In this document: positions 1 through 8,509 of the stretch, piece by piece
Layout of the letters: the number at the start of each line of letters is the position of its first letter
Numbering within the stretch: position 1 is the first letter of the stretch
DNA from: an uncultured Oscillospiraceae bacterium
GTDB taxonomy: Bacteria; Bacillota; Clostridia; Oscillospirales; Oscillospiraceae
Assembly (NCBI GenBank): GCA_910577525.1
Contig: CAJTLI010000015.1
Location: 1 to 62,122, forward strand
Direction: 5' to 3'
Length of the DNA stretch: 62,122 bases
Notes under the pieces: model-generated
The model's database searches: none
What the model saw: only the letters and a program-made list of their open reading frames with translations
What the model was told of the DNA's origin: nothing
Made by a program: the position numbers and the translations under genes

Positions 1-111
1 TTGCTTTTTCCTAAAATTTTTCTTTAATCACCCCTTGACTTCATACCACTGGACTTTTGATGGCCCCATCCTAGCAAAAAAGCCCGGTTGCGTCCACCAA
101 ATATCGCGCAA
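1..111. other. Left edge, no gene seen
   Basis: AT-richer stretch beyond the 3' end of the murE-like gene. No convincing reading frame or RNA gene is visible. On the minus strand the end of the murE-like gene can form a short CGCAAC/GTTGCG hairpin over its TAG stop, but no U-tract follows, so I do not call a terminator. Confidence 0.5.
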
Positions 112-1635
112 CTATAGGTTGCGGGGAGGTTTTGCGTCATATTCCCGCAGAAACGCCTGGACGTACTCCACGTCCGACGGCGTGTCGATATACTCCAGCC
201 CCCGCTTCTGCCGGGTCTCCGCCCCCTTGCCGGTGATGAGGATCACGGTTGGCTCCCGGCAGCTCAGCACCGCCCGGCGGATGGCCTCTCCCCGGTTGGG
301 CTGAATCTCACAGGGGCACTGGACATGGGCGGCGATCTCCTTGCAGATGGACGCCGTGTCCTCCTCGCCGGAGTCCTCCTCGGTGAGCACCACCAGGTCG
401 GAGTACTGGCCGGACACCTCCCCCAGGTCCCGGCGGCGGTCGAAGGCCTTTTTCCCCGGACAGCCGAACACGGTGACGATCCGCCGCCCGGGGTATTCCT
501 GGACCACGGAGCGGAACAGGGTCTCGAAGCTCATGCGGTTGTGGGCGTAGTCCACAATGGCGGTGACTTCTCCGTTCCCGCTGGCGTACACCTCCATCCG
601 CCCCGGCACCCGGGCGCGGGCCAGCCCCGCCTGCACCGCCTCCAGCGGGAGGTTCAGCCCCCGGCACAGGGCGATGGCCGCCAGGGCGTTGTCCACGTTG
701 AACAGCCCCGGCATGGTCAGCCGGTACTGGCCGGAGAGCTGGGCGGCGTCCGCCTGGAACAGGATGCCGTCCCCCGCCTTGCGCACGCCGCTGCCGTACA
801 CCGAGGCGGCGGGGTTGTGCCGGGAGAAGGTGAGCACCGCCGGGCAGGTGCGCCGGGCCGCCTCCAGCGCCTCCCCGGCGTGGCCGCAGTCCAGGTTGAC
901 GCAGGAGAGGTCCGCCTGGGCAAAAATTTTCAGCTTGGAGTGGAAGTAGTCGTCAAAATCCGGGTGCTCCACGGGGGAGATGTGGTCCGTCCCGATGTTC
1001 AAAAAGGCGGCGGCGGCGAATTTCGTCCCCAGGGTCCGGTGGTATTTCAGCGCCTGACTGGACACCTCCATCACCAGGTACTCCATGCCGGAGGATACGG
1101 CGTTGGCAAAGTGCTTTTGCAGCTCCAGGGGCTCCGGGGTGGTGAGGTGGGACTCGAACCGCTCCACCCCGTCCCAGGTGTCGATGGAGGAGATCACCCC
1201 GCAGGTCTGTCCCTTGGGGGCCAGGTACTCGTCCAGAATATATTTGAGGTAGTAGGCGGTGGAGGATTTCCCCTTGGTGCCGGTGATGCCGGTGATCTTT
1301 AATTTCTGGGAGGGGTCGTTATAATACTTCACCGCCAGCGGGGCGATCACCCGGCGCATATCCTTCACCAGGACGCAGGGCAGATCAACCTCCGGATAAG
1401 CCCTCTCGCTGACATAGGCGAAGGCCCCCCGGCGGGCGGCGTCTTTCAGGTAGTCCGGCTTGAAGTGGGCCCCCTTGCAGATAAACAGGGTGCCGGGGAC
1501 AACCTCCCGGGAGTTGTAGGACACCAGCTCCACCCGCCGGCCCAGGTCCAGCCCGGCGGGCAGGGGGGCGGCCGGCTGGCCCAGCTTGTCCAATCGTTGG
1601 CAGTAGTCCCCCAGGGGGTACAGCGTCAAATTCAT
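112..1635 (-). CDS. murE: MurE-like UDP-MurNAc-peptide ligase (atypical paralogue)
   Basis: A 507-residue Mur ligase, close to the usual MurE length of about 495. The family joins a third amino acid to UDP-MurNAc-L-Ala-D-Glu using ATP in the cytoplasm. The P-loop GTKGKSST is at residues 119-126, followed by the MEVSSQAL segment, a DHISPVEHPDF segment with SKLKIF (probable carbamoyl-lysine region), and DYAH in the C-terminal half. The substrate-selecting position that reads DNPR in meso-DAP enzymes (or a DDPN-like motif in Lys enzymes) here reads EEDSGEED, so the amino acid added cannot be predicted. The AGGAGG site lies 9 bases before the ATG, and only 13 bases separate this gene from the racemase. 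It is probably a second MurE rather than the housekeeping copy, but that is inference. Confidence 0.8.
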   Translation of the reverse strand: MNLTLYPLGDYCQRLDKLGQPAAPLPAGLDLGRRVELVSYNSREVVPGTLFICKGAHFKPDYLKDAARRGAFAYVSERAYPEVDLPCVLVKDMRRVIAPLAVKYYNDPSQKLKITGITGTKGKSSTAYYLKYILDEYLAPKGQTCGVISSIDTWDGVERFESHLTTPEPLELQKHFANAVSSGMEYLVMEVSSQALKYHRTLGTKFAAAAFLNIGTDHISPVEHPDFDDYFHSKLKIFAQADLSCVNLDCGHAGEALEAARRTCPAVLTFSRHNPAASVYGSGVRKAGDGILFQADAAQLSGQYRLTMPGLFNVDNALAAIALCRGLNLPLEAVQAGLARARVPGRMEVYASGNGEVTAIVDYAHNRMSFETLFRSVVQEYPGRRIVTVFGCPGKKAFDRRRDLGEVSGQYSDLVVLTEEDSGEEDTASICKEIAAHVQCPCEIQPNRGEAIRRAVLSCREPTVILITGKGAETRQKRGLEYIDTPSDVEYVQAFLREYDAKPPRNL

Positions 1636-1648
1636 CGTTGACCGCCTC

Positions 1649-2353
1649 CTAAATGGTCCGCAGGGGGTAGCCGCACCGCTCCACCGCCCGCTCCGCCAGC
1701 ACCATCATGGCGTCCAGGTAGAAGGAGGGCAGGGGGTGGTAGGTGGCGAAGACGGACAGCTCGGTGCAGGCCAGGATGGCGCAGTCGCACCCGGCCCTCC
1801 GGACGGCCCGGTCGATTTTGGCGAATTTGTCCCGGCTGCCCGTCTCCCCCTGCTTGATCTCGTCGTAGATGATGGACATCACCAGCTTTTGAGTGTCCGG
1901 ATCGGGGGCCGCCGCCTCCATCCCCACCGCGGCGCACTCCTTTTGATACAGCCCCGTCTGGATGGTGCCGTCGGTGGCCAGGATGCCGGGGCGCTTTCTG
2001 CCCTGGGCCGCCAGCGCCCTGGCCGTCTCCCGGATCATATGGATGATGGGCACGCCGGTCTCCCCCTGGAGGCGGTCGGCGAAGTAGTGGGAGGTGTTGC
2101 AGGGGATGGCGATGGCCGTGCAGCCGCACCGCTCCAGCAGCTTCGCGCCGTCCAGCAGCCGCCGGTACAGTCCCTCGGTGTCGCCGGACAGGATGGCGGC
2201 GGTGCGGTCGGGCATGCCGGTGTCGGACAGGATGACGGCGGGCAGGTGGTCCTGGTCCCTTGCCGCGTCGGTGCGGTCCAGGACGAACTGGTAGAACACC
2301 TGGGTGGCCTGGGGCCCCATGCCGCCCAGAACGCCTAAACGCTGTTCAGACAT
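1649..2353 (-). CDS. Aspartate/glutamate racemase family protein (probable aspartate racemase)
   Basis: A 234-residue cofactor-independent racemase of the Asp/Glu superfamily, which interconverts L- and D-aspartate by two-base cysteine chemistry. The N-terminus has GVLGGMGP. The two catalytic cysteines sit in IPCNTSHYF and in LACTEL, the usual paired motifs. The start is MSEQRLG, where GGAGGAG lies 6 bases upstream; a longer in-frame start at 2404 would run into inserted repeat sequence and lacks a ribosome site. The gene lies between the D-Asp-ligase-like gene and the murE-like gene on the same strand, which favours D-Asp supply for peptidoglycan over other roles. Its upstream region is rearranged (see the duplication at 2317-2542). 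Confidence 0.85.
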   Translation of the reverse strand: MSEQRLGVLGGMGPQATQVFYQFVLDRTDAARDQDHLPAVILSDTGMPDRTAAILSGDTEGLYRRLLDGAKLLERCGCTAIAIPCNTSHYFADRLQGETGVPIIHMIRETARALAAQGRKRPGILATDGTIQTGLYQKECAAVGMEAAAPDPDTQKLVMSIIYDEIKQGETGSRDKFAKIDRAVRRAGCDCAILACTELSVFATYHPLPSFYLDAMMVLAERAVERCGYPLRTI

Positions 2354-2542
2354 AGTTTCTCCTCCGATCTTGGCTCTGCGGCATGGGGCCCCATTTTTGG
2401 CCAACAGCCAAAAATCTGCTGCCGGGGCGATTCATTCGCCCCGAGCAGCTTGAAATTTTCGGGGTCCCCGCGCGGCGTGAGCCGCGTGGGGAGGCCCATG
2501 CCGCCCAGAACGCCTAAACGCTGTTCAGACATAGCTTCTCCT
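2317..2542 (-). repeat. 48-bp direct duplication of the racemase start flanking a palindrome-rich insert
   Basis: The 48 bases spanning the racemase ribosome site, ATG and first 13 codons occur twice, near 2317-2363 and 2495-2542, with one mismatch. Between the copies lie about 130 bases with three successive hairpins (GC-rich arms at about 2465-2490; GGGGCGA/TCGCCCC with flanking GCTGC/GCAGC at about 2430-2454; CCAAAAAT/ATTTTTGG at about 2394-2412). The upstream copy keeps its own AGGAG and ATG, and would encode a 65-residue peptide that starts like the racemase and then runs through the insert. This looks like insertion of a small non-coding repeat with target duplication. Which event occurred is inference. 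Confidence 0.75.
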
Positions 2543-3759
2543 TAATTTTCGGCAGGCTTCTTGCAGTACTTGTTGAACCGCACCCAGCAGCCGATGTGGT
2601 TTTTCCAGATGCGCCAGAGGCGCTTCAGTGTATAGTCCGGGCGGTACTCCATGGAGTGGTGGTCCGCCCCGGACTGGAACAGGGCCTTCATCTCCTGATG
2701 ATACCGCCGGGGGATAAACCGGTAGGCCAGCCCCCGGGGGATCATCCGCCAGATGGAGCGGTTGTTGGTGATGGTCAGGGGCATGTCCCGGCCCTCGATG
2801 AGGTCGCCCACCAGATACTGGGCGATGTTGTGGCCCGAGCCGGTGACGTAGTAGTTGCTTCGCCCCTGTCGGACATTGATCTCAAAGACCTTGTATTTTC
2901 CGTCCCGGCGGTCGAACTTGATGTCGAAGTTGGAGAAGCCCACGTAGCCCAGGTCCTCCAACATTCCCCGGAGCTTGTCGCACAGCCCCCGGTCGTGCTC
3001 GGTGATGATGACGGCGTGGTTGCCGATGCCGTGGGGGGAGTGCTCCTCCAGCAGCACGTGGCCTAGGCACATCAGCTTGACCCTGCCGTGGGTGTCGGAG
3101 TAGTTGGTCAGCACCCGCATATAGGTGTCGTCGCCGGGGATGAACTCCTGTAAAATCATTTTGCCGGGGTAGCCCGCGGCATACACCTGGTCCAGGGCGG
3201 CCAGCAGTTCCTCCCAGGACTGGCAGATGTACACCTTTTTCAGCTCGTTGTGGCCGGTGGCCCAATAGGCCACGCCGTCGGCGGGCTTGGCCACGTAGGG
3301 CGGGCCCCAGGGCAGCGCGAAATCATGGCCCATGGACCCGCCGTAGACAAAGGTGGCGGGGTGGTCCACGCCGTATTTGCCGCACAGGGCGTAGAACCGC
3401 TCCTTGTCGGTGAGCCGGTCCAGCATCTCCCCGCTGATGTAATTGCAGGTTACGTTGGGGGGGAACCGGTCCCTGAGGTGGGCGGCCAGCTTTACGTAGC
3501 TGTCCCCGCAGCCGATGACGATGACCGTCTTGTCCCCGCACTCCGCCGCCACGCTGTTCACGTTCTGGAGGAACACCTCCGGGTCCTCGTTCTCCAGGCA
3601 GGGCCGGTAGTCGATGATGGCGCTGTAGGCGCAGGGAAAGGCGGTGTATTTGCCGAAGGCGATGCTTTTCACCCCATAGGCCTCGTGAAAGGCCCGGGCC
3701 ACGCTGTAAACGTTGATGTCCCCGCCGAACAGCAGGGGCTGGAAGGAACATTCGGACAT
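2542..3759 (-). CDS. ATP-grasp D-aspartate ligase-like enzyme (Aslfm family)
   Basis: A 405-residue ATP-grasp carboxylate-amine ligase. It closely follows what I recall of Enterococcus faecium D-aspartate ligase: an N-terminal DINVYSVARAFHEAYG, then ILQEFIPGDDTYMRVL, VKLMCLGH and FEINVRQGRSNYYVT. That enzyme forms D-aspartyl phosphate and adds D-Asp to the lysine side chain of the peptidoglycan precursor. The ATG at 3759 is preferred over a TTG six bases earlier, because AGGAG sits 8 bases before the ATG. It is 49 bases downstream of rel and followed by a racemase that could supply D-Asp, as in enterococci. Acceptor specificity is not proven. Confidence 0.8.
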   Translation of the reverse strand: MSECSFQPLLFGGDINVYSVARAFHEAYGVKSIAFGKYTAFPCAYSAIIDYRPCLENEDPEVFLQNVNSVAAECGDKTVIVIGCGDSYVKLAAHLRDRFPPNVTCNYISGEMLDRLTDKERFYALCGKYGVDHPATFVYGGSMGHDFALPWGPPYVAKPADGVAYWATGHNELKKVYICQSWEELLAALDQVYAAGYPGKMILQEFIPGDDTYMRVLTNYSDTHGRVKLMCLGHVLLEEHSPHGIGNHAVIITEHDRGLCDKLRGMLEDLGYVGFSNFDIKFDRRDGKYKVFEINVRQGRSNYYVTGSGHNIAQYLVGDLIEGRDMPLTITNNRSIWRMIPRGLAYRFIPRRYHQEMKALFQSGADHHSMEYRPDYTLKRLWRIWKNHIGCWVRFNKYCKKPAEN

Positions 3760-3808
3760 AGTCAATCTCCTCTTTGACGGGCTTTGATGGGGGGCCGTTG
3801 CTTCAGAT

Positions 3809-6043
3809 TCAGCCCCCGGCCCGCTTCACCAGAAATACGCCGGGGATTTGGGACAGCTTGTTGATAACCCCCGTCAATTCCTTCTGGTCCTTGACGGCCA
3901 GCTCCAGATAGATCATGGCGTAGCCGTCGGGCTGGCTCCGGGCGGACAGGTTGTTCACCTTCACCTTGACGGCGGACAGGGCCATGGCCACGTCCAGGGC
4001 CAGGCCGTCCCGGTCCTTGGCGGAGATCTCCAGGGAGGTGCGGTAGGCGGCGTCGGGGGTCTGGGCCCAGGACACCTTGACCCAGCGGCCCTCGTCCTCC
4101 GGCCTGCGGCGGGCGGGGTCGGCGTTGGGGCAGTCCTGCCGGTGGATGGACACCCCGTAGCCCTTGGTGATGAAGCCCACCACCGGGTCCCCGGGGACGG
4201 GGGTGCAGCACTTGGAGAACTTCACCATGCAGTTGTCCAGCCCCGACACGATGATGCCGCTGCTGGACCGCTTGGGGGCCAGAATGGAGTCCTTGGGGGC
4301 GGAGGGGTACACCGTCTCCCCGGCGGAGACGGCGCTCTGCATGGCCTCCTGTTCCGCCCGCTGGCGCTCCACCCGGCCCAGGCGGGTCATCTCCTCCTTG
4401 ATGCGGGCGGCGGCCTTCTGGGCGGACAGCCCGCCGTAGCCGATGGCGGCGTAAAGCTCGTCCAGCTGGCCGCAGCGCACCCGCCTGAGCAGAATGTCCA
4501 GCAGCTCCGGGTTGGCGGTGATGGCCCCCAGGGACAGCCCGGCGTGCTTCAGCTCGGACTCGAACATGGACCGGCCGGTGGCGATGTTCTCCTCCCGGCG
4601 CTCCTTTTTGAACCACTGGCGGATCTTGTTGCGGGCCTCGTTGGACTTGCAGATTTTCATCCAGTCCCGGCTGGGGCCCCGGGCGGACTTGGAGGTGATG
4701 ATCTCCACGATGTCGCCGTTTTTCAGCGGGGTCTCGAAGGTGACGATCCGCCCGTTCACCCGCGCCCCCGTCATGGAGTTGCCGATGGCGGAGTGGATGG
4801 CGTAGGCGAAGTCGATGGGGGTGGCCCCGGCGGGCAGGCTCTTCACGTCCCCGTTGGGGGTGAACACGAACACCTCGTCGGCGAACATGTCCACCCGCAG
4901 GGTGCGGACAAACTCGTCGGGATCGGTGTCCTGCTGGCTCTCCAGCAGTTTGCGCACCCACTCGAAGTCCCGCTCGGTGCCCAGCCTCTGGTTGGCCATC
5001 CCCTGCTTGTACTTCCAGTGGGCGGCCACGCCGTACTCCGCCGTCTGGTGCATGTCCCAGGTGCGGATCTGCACCTCGAAGGGGATGGCGTCCCGCCCCA
5101 CCACGGTGGTGTGCAAAGACTGGTAGCCGTTGGGCTTTGGGGTGCCGATATAGTCCTTGAACCGGCCCAGCACCGGCTTGAACATGTCGTGGATGCAGCC
5201 CAGCACGTTATAGCAGGCGGGGATATCGTCCACGATCACCCGGAAGGCGTACAGGTCGAAAATCTCGTTGAGGGTCTTGCCCTGGGAGTACATCTTGCGG
5301 TAGATGGAGTAGATGTGCTTGAGCCGCCCATAGACCCTGCACTTCACCCCCTCCTCCGACAGCCGCCCTTCGATGTGGGCCTGCATGTTGTCCACGAAGC
5401 CCGCGTGGAGGGTGGTGATATGGTCCAGCTCCTCCCGCACGTCGTGGTAGCCCACCGGGTCCAGATATTCCAGGGACAGGTCCTCCAGCTCCCATTTCAG
5501 TTTCTGCATCCCCAGGCGGTGGGCGATGGGGGCGTAGACCTCCATGGTCTCCAGGGCCTTCTCCTTCTGCTTCTTGTCGGACTGGTACTGGAGGGTGCGC
5601 ATGTTGTGCAGCCGGTCGCACAGCTTGATCAGGATCACCCGCACGTCCTTGGCCATGGCCATGAACATCTTGCGCAGGTTCTCCATCTGCTCGTCCTCCC
5701 GGGAGGTGTACTGCATCCGGGTCAGCTTGGTGACACCCTCCACCAGCTCGGCCACCTGGGGGCCGAACAGCCGGGCGATCTCGTCGTGGGTGGAGTCGGT
5801 GTCCTCGATGCAGTCGTGGAGCAGGGCCGAGACGATGGAGTCCTGGTCCAGGTCCAGCTCGTTGATGATCTCCGCCACGGCGATGGGGTGGATGATGTAG
5901 GGCTCGCCGCTCTTGCGCAGCTGGGGCCCGTGGTGGTCGTTGGCGTATTCAAAGGCCGCGCGGACGCGCTGCACGTCCGCGCCGGGGCTGGCGGCCAGAA
6001 TATGCCGCTCCAATTCCTCGTATCGTTCATGGGCCAAATCCAT
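3809..6043 (-). CDS. relA: Bifunctional (p)ppGpp synthetase/hydrolase Rel
   Basis: A 744-residue long RelA/SpoT homologue, full length. Order: HD hydrolase domain (LLHDCIEDTD at residues 74-83), synthetase domain (GRLKHIYSIYRKM, then RFKDYIGTPKPNGYQSLHTT), a TGS domain (about 400-460, starting VFVFTPNGDVKSLP) and a C-terminal ACT domain ending near GVFLVKRAGG. Both catalytic halves keep their signature residues, so it should make and degrade (p)ppGpp in response to amino-acid starvation. It lies between recJ and the D-Asp ligase-like gene on the minus strand. The recJ-rel order is common in Firmicutes; the downstream cell-wall cassette is less usual. Confidence 0.95.
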   Translation of the reverse strand: MDLAHERYEELERHILAASPGADVQRVRAAFEYANDHHGPQLRKSGEPYIIHPIAVAEIINELDLDQDSIVSALLHDCIEDTDSTHDEIARLFGPQVAELVEGVTKLTRMQYTSREDEQMENLRKMFMAMAKDVRVILIKLCDRLHNMRTLQYQSDKKQKEKALETMEVYAPIAHRLGMQKLKWELEDLSLEYLDPVGYHDVREELDHITTLHAGFVDNMQAHIEGRLSEEGVKCRVYGRLKHIYSIYRKMYSQGKTLNEIFDLYAFRVIVDDIPACYNVLGCIHDMFKPVLGRFKDYIGTPKPNGYQSLHTTVVGRDAIPFEVQIRTWDMHQTAEYGVAAHWKYKQGMANQRLGTERDFEWVRKLLESQQDTDPDEFVRTLRVDMFADEVFVFTPNGDVKSLPAGATPIDFAYAIHSAIGNSMTGARVNGRIVTFETPLKNGDIVEIITSKSARGPSRDWMKICKSNEARNKIRQWFKKERREENIATGRSMFESELKHAGLSLGAITANPELLDILLRRVRCGQLDELYAAIGYGGLSAQKAAARIKEEMTRLGRVERQRAEQEAMQSAVSAGETVYPSAPKDSILAPKRSSSGIIVSGLDNCMVKFSKCCTPVPGDPVVGFITKGYGVSIHRQDCPNADPARRRPEDEGRWVKVSWAQTPDAAYRTSLEISAKDRDGLALDVAMALSAVKVKVNNLSARSQPDGYAMIYLELAVKDQKELTGVINKLSQIPGVFLVKRAGG

Positions 6044-6135
6044 GGTGGCACCTTCTTTCTTGTCGAAGCAAAGTCAAAATCCGGCTTTGCTGGGGCGCCG
6101 GGCGGCTTTGCGGGGGAACCGCCCGGCCAAATCCG
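6044..6135 (-). repeat. Palindrome-rich spacer between recJ and rel
   Basis: Read on the minus strand, this 92-base gap has two hairpins: GCCGGGCGG pairing with CCGCCCGGC, then AGCAAAG pairing with CTTTGCT, ahead of the rel ribosome site (AAGAAGG). No U-tract follows, so it is more likely a small structured repeat or processing signal than a terminator. It resembles in style the other hairpin-rich spacers in the window. Confidence 0.5.
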
Positions 6136-8199
6136 TTATTCCTCTTCCAGGAACAGGCGCAGCCGCCGCATCATGGCGGCCTGCTCCAAATCCACTTTAT
6201 TCTCCGGGCGGCACAGATGAAGCTGGTCCCGCTCCAGGCGGATGAGCCCCCGGTCCCCCATGACGTGGAGGCAGACCAGGGTGCGGCCATAGGCCCACCG
6301 GCCGTCGGGCTGGCGGGCGGCCTGCCGCAGCAGAGAGGGGCCCGCCTCCATCCAGCCGCCCACGGCGCTTCGCTCCAGGAACCGCCACAGCCGGGCGAAG
6401 TCCTGCCGGGAGGGACACAGCAGGCCGGCCTCCCACCGGGACAGCTCCTCCCCCTCCCGCAGGCGCTGGAACAGCTCCTGCTCCAGCTGGGCCCGGGTGG
6501 GGGCGGGGCGCAGGTCACAGATCTGGAGCTGCACCGTGCGGTTCCCCCGGAACTCGTTGATCTGGGGGGTGAAGATCAGGTCCAGCCGCTCCCCGGGGGA
6601 CACGCCGCAGGCGGCGGCGTTGGCGGAGAAGAAGATGGCGTCCAGCATCATCCCGTCCCGGCGCAGCCGCATCTTCAGGTGCCGGCCGCCCCCCACGTCG
6701 CAGCAGGAGACGATGGCCGCCCCCCGGAGCAGAAACACCGGCTTGGGGTTGCCGGCGCCGAAGGGCTCCAGCAGGGACAGGGACTCCACCTGGGGGGCGC
6801 TGAGCAGGGCGCATTGGTCGATCTCCGCGTCCACGTCGACGGCGGCCTCCATGGGCTCGCCCCCGGTGCGCAGGGACACCAGGCGGCAGATCTTCTCCCG
6901 GAAGGCGGGGATATTCTCCTCCCGGATGGTGAAGCCCGCCGCCATCTCATGGCCGCCGTAGCCCTCCAGCAGAGGGGCGCACTGCTCCAGGGCGGCGAAG
7001 AGGTTGAACCCGCCGAAGGACCGGCAGGAGCCCTTGCCCTGGCCGTGCTCCAGGCAGATCATAAAGGCGGGGCAGGAATACTTTTCCGCCAGCCGGGAGG
7101 CCACAATGCCCACCACCCCCTGGTGCCAGCCCTCCCCCGCCAGCACCACGGCGGGCGCGGCCAGCTGGGGCCGGGCCTCCAGCAGCTCCACGCAGCGGTC
7201 ATAGATCTCCAGCTCGATGGCCTGGCGCTCCCGGTTCAGCCGGCACAGGGTGTGGGCCAGGGCCTCCCCCCGCTCCCCGTCCCGGGTGAGCAGCAGCTCC
7301 AGGGCCACCATGGCCTGCTCCATCCGCCCCGCGGCGTTAATACGGGGGGCCAGGCCGTAGCCGATGGTGACGGCGGTGGGGGCGGCGCCGGGCTCCAGGC
7401 CCGCCTCCCGCAGCAGGGCGCGCAGGCCGGGGCGCTCCGTCCGCCCCAGCAGCTCCAGCCCCTGCCGCACCATGGAGCGGTTCTCGCCGGTGAGCCGCAT
7501 CACGTCGGCCACGGTGCCGATGGCGGCCAGCTCGCCGAAGCGGAGGAACACCCGCTCCCGCTCCTCGGGGGGGGACAGGGCCTGGGCGGTTTTCAGGGCT
7601 ACCCCCACCCCCGCCAGCTCCGGGAAGGGATAGGAGCAGTCGGCCCGGCGGGGGTCCACCACCGCCTCGGCGGCGGGAAGGCGGTCCTTGCAGTGGTGGT
7701 GGTCGGTGATGACCACGTCCACCCCCAGGGAGCGGGCGAACTCCACCTCGGCGGCGGCGGTGATGCCGCAGTCCACCGTGACGATGAGGCGGACCCCCTG
7801 CCCGGCCAGCCGGGAGATGGCCCCGGAGTTGAGGCCGTAGCCCTCCTCGCTGCGGTCGGGGATGTAGCTGACCGTCTGCCCCCCCAGCCCGGCCAGCGCC
7901 TCGGTGAGCAGGCAGGTGGCGGTGATGCCGTCCACGTCGTAGTCGCCATAGACGCAGATCAGCTCCCCGCCGTCCACGGCCCGGCGGATGCGGGCCGCCG
8001 CCCGGTCCATATCCTTGAGGAGAAAGGGGTCGTGGAACCGCTCCGGGCCGCTGGAGAGGAACCGGGCGGCCTTGTCCGGCCGGTCCAGCCCCCGGGCGGC
8101 CAGAGCGGCGGCGCACAGGGGGGAGAATCCCGCCTCCTCCAGGGCCCGGCGGGCGGCGGGCGCGCCGGGGCGGCGCAGGTTCCAGTGCTGGTATTTCAT
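6136..8199 (-). CDS. recJ: Single-stranded-DNA-specific exonuclease RecJ
   Basis: A 687-residue DHH-family 5'-3' exonuclease for recombination and repair. The DHH motifs are visible: VYGDYDVDGITATCLL, then VDCGIT, then VVITDHHHCKD, then a DPRR segment. A DHHA1 region contains GGFNLFAALEQCAPLLEGYGGHEMAAG-type signatures, and the C-terminal OB-like region contains the FGAGNP motif. The start MKYQHW (8199) has GGAGAGG upstream and fits the family; an earlier in-frame ATG at 8274 lies upstream of the -10 of the promoter found here, so it cannot be the start. It is the first gene of the minus-strand recJ-rel-ligase-racemase-murE group. Confidence 0.94.
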   Translation of the reverse strand: MKYQHWNLRRPGAPAARRALEEAGFSPLCAAALAARGLDRPDKAARFLSSGPERFHDPFLLKDMDRAAARIRRAVDGGELICVYGDYDVDGITATCLLTEALAGLGGQTVSYIPDRSEEGYGLNSGAISRLAGQGVRLIVTVDCGITAAAEVEFARSLGVDVVITDHHHCKDRLPAAEAVVDPRRADCSYPFPELAGVGVALKTAQALSPPEERERVFLRFGELAAIGTVADVMRLTGENRSMVRQGLELLGRTERPGLRALLREAGLEPGAAPTAVTIGYGLAPRINAAGRMEQAMVALELLLTRDGERGEALAHTLCRLNRERQAIELEIYDRCVELLEARPQLAAPAVVLAGEGWHQGVVGIVASRLAEKYSCPAFMICLEHGQGKGSCRSFGGFNLFAALEQCAPLLEGYGGHEMAAGFTIREENIPAFREKICRLVSLRTGGEPMEAAVDVDAEIDQCALLSAPQVESLSLLEPFGAGNPKPVFLLRGAAIVSCCDVGGGRHLKMRLRRDGMMLDAIFFSANAAACGVSPGERLDLIFTPQINEFRGNRTVQLQICDLRPAPTRAQLEQELFQRLREGEELSRWEAGLLCPSRQDFARLWRFLERSAVGGWMEAGPSLLRQAARQPDGRWAYGRTLVCLHVMGDRGLIRLERDQLHLCRPENKVDLEQAAMMRRLRLFLEEE

Positions 8200-8250
8200 G
8201 TGCCGCCCCCTCTCCGCCGTCTCCAGGCATTGTTTCCAATATAAATCATT

Positions 8251-8279
8251 ATTATAGCAAATTTTCCCCTCCATTTCAA
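8251..8279 (-). promoter_or_regulatory. Promoter of the recJ operon
   Basis: On the minus strand: -35 TTGAAA (8274-8279), a 17-base spacer, -10 TATAAT (8251-8256), with TGC before the -10 giving an extended -10. Near-consensus housekeeping promoter about 50 bases before the chosen recJ start. Confidence 0.8.
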
Positions 8280-8371
8280 CAGGGAAATCGCCGGGGCGGG
8301 CTGGCCGCGCCGGGGCCGGGGGGGCCGTACCGCCCGGGAGGAAACAAGATGGACGAAAAAGGTTGGATTCA

Positions 8372-8380
8372 TGCTATAGT
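8372..8380 (+). promoter_or_regulatory. Extended -10 promoter element for the FHA/kinase island
   Basis: TGCTATAGT (TGn plus TATAGT) with only a weak -35 match upstream. It sits about 130 bases before the first FHA gene and just ahead of a perfect palindrome that would fall at or just after the transcript start. It is divergent from the recJ promoter. Confidence 0.5.
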
Positions 8381-8384
8381 TGAC

Positions 8385-8422
8385 GCGGGTTGAAAAGAAG
8401 GAGCTCCTTCTTTTCAACCCGC
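8385..8422. repeat. Perfect 38-bp palindrome in the FHA-island leader
   Basis: Both 19-base arms are exact reverse complements centred on GAGCTC, with no loop; each arm contains GAAAAGAAGGAG or its complement. It lies directly after the TGCTATAGT element. A second, smaller hairpin (AGGCCGC/GCGGCCT) follows at about 8446-8462. It may be an operator, a strong leader hairpin or a mobile palindromic repeat. Confidence 0.8.
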
Positions 8423-8509
8423 CCGGCGGGTCATCGCCGGACAGGCCGCAAAGCGGCCTCGCGTCAGACTTCATAGCCGGCGCAAATTCAGAAGAAGGGG
8501 GGCGCGCCT

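Noticed and set aside
2335..2532. 65-residue open frame starting like the racemase
   Set aside because: It is the duplicated start of the racemase gene running into the hairpin insert, so it is not listed as an independent gene, though it may be translated.
3848..6220. Long plus-strand open frame opposite rel (790 codons)
   Set aside because: Antisense shadow caused by high GC at third codon positions; composition is Gly/Val/His/Gln-rich with no domain, while the minus strand encodes a clear Rel.
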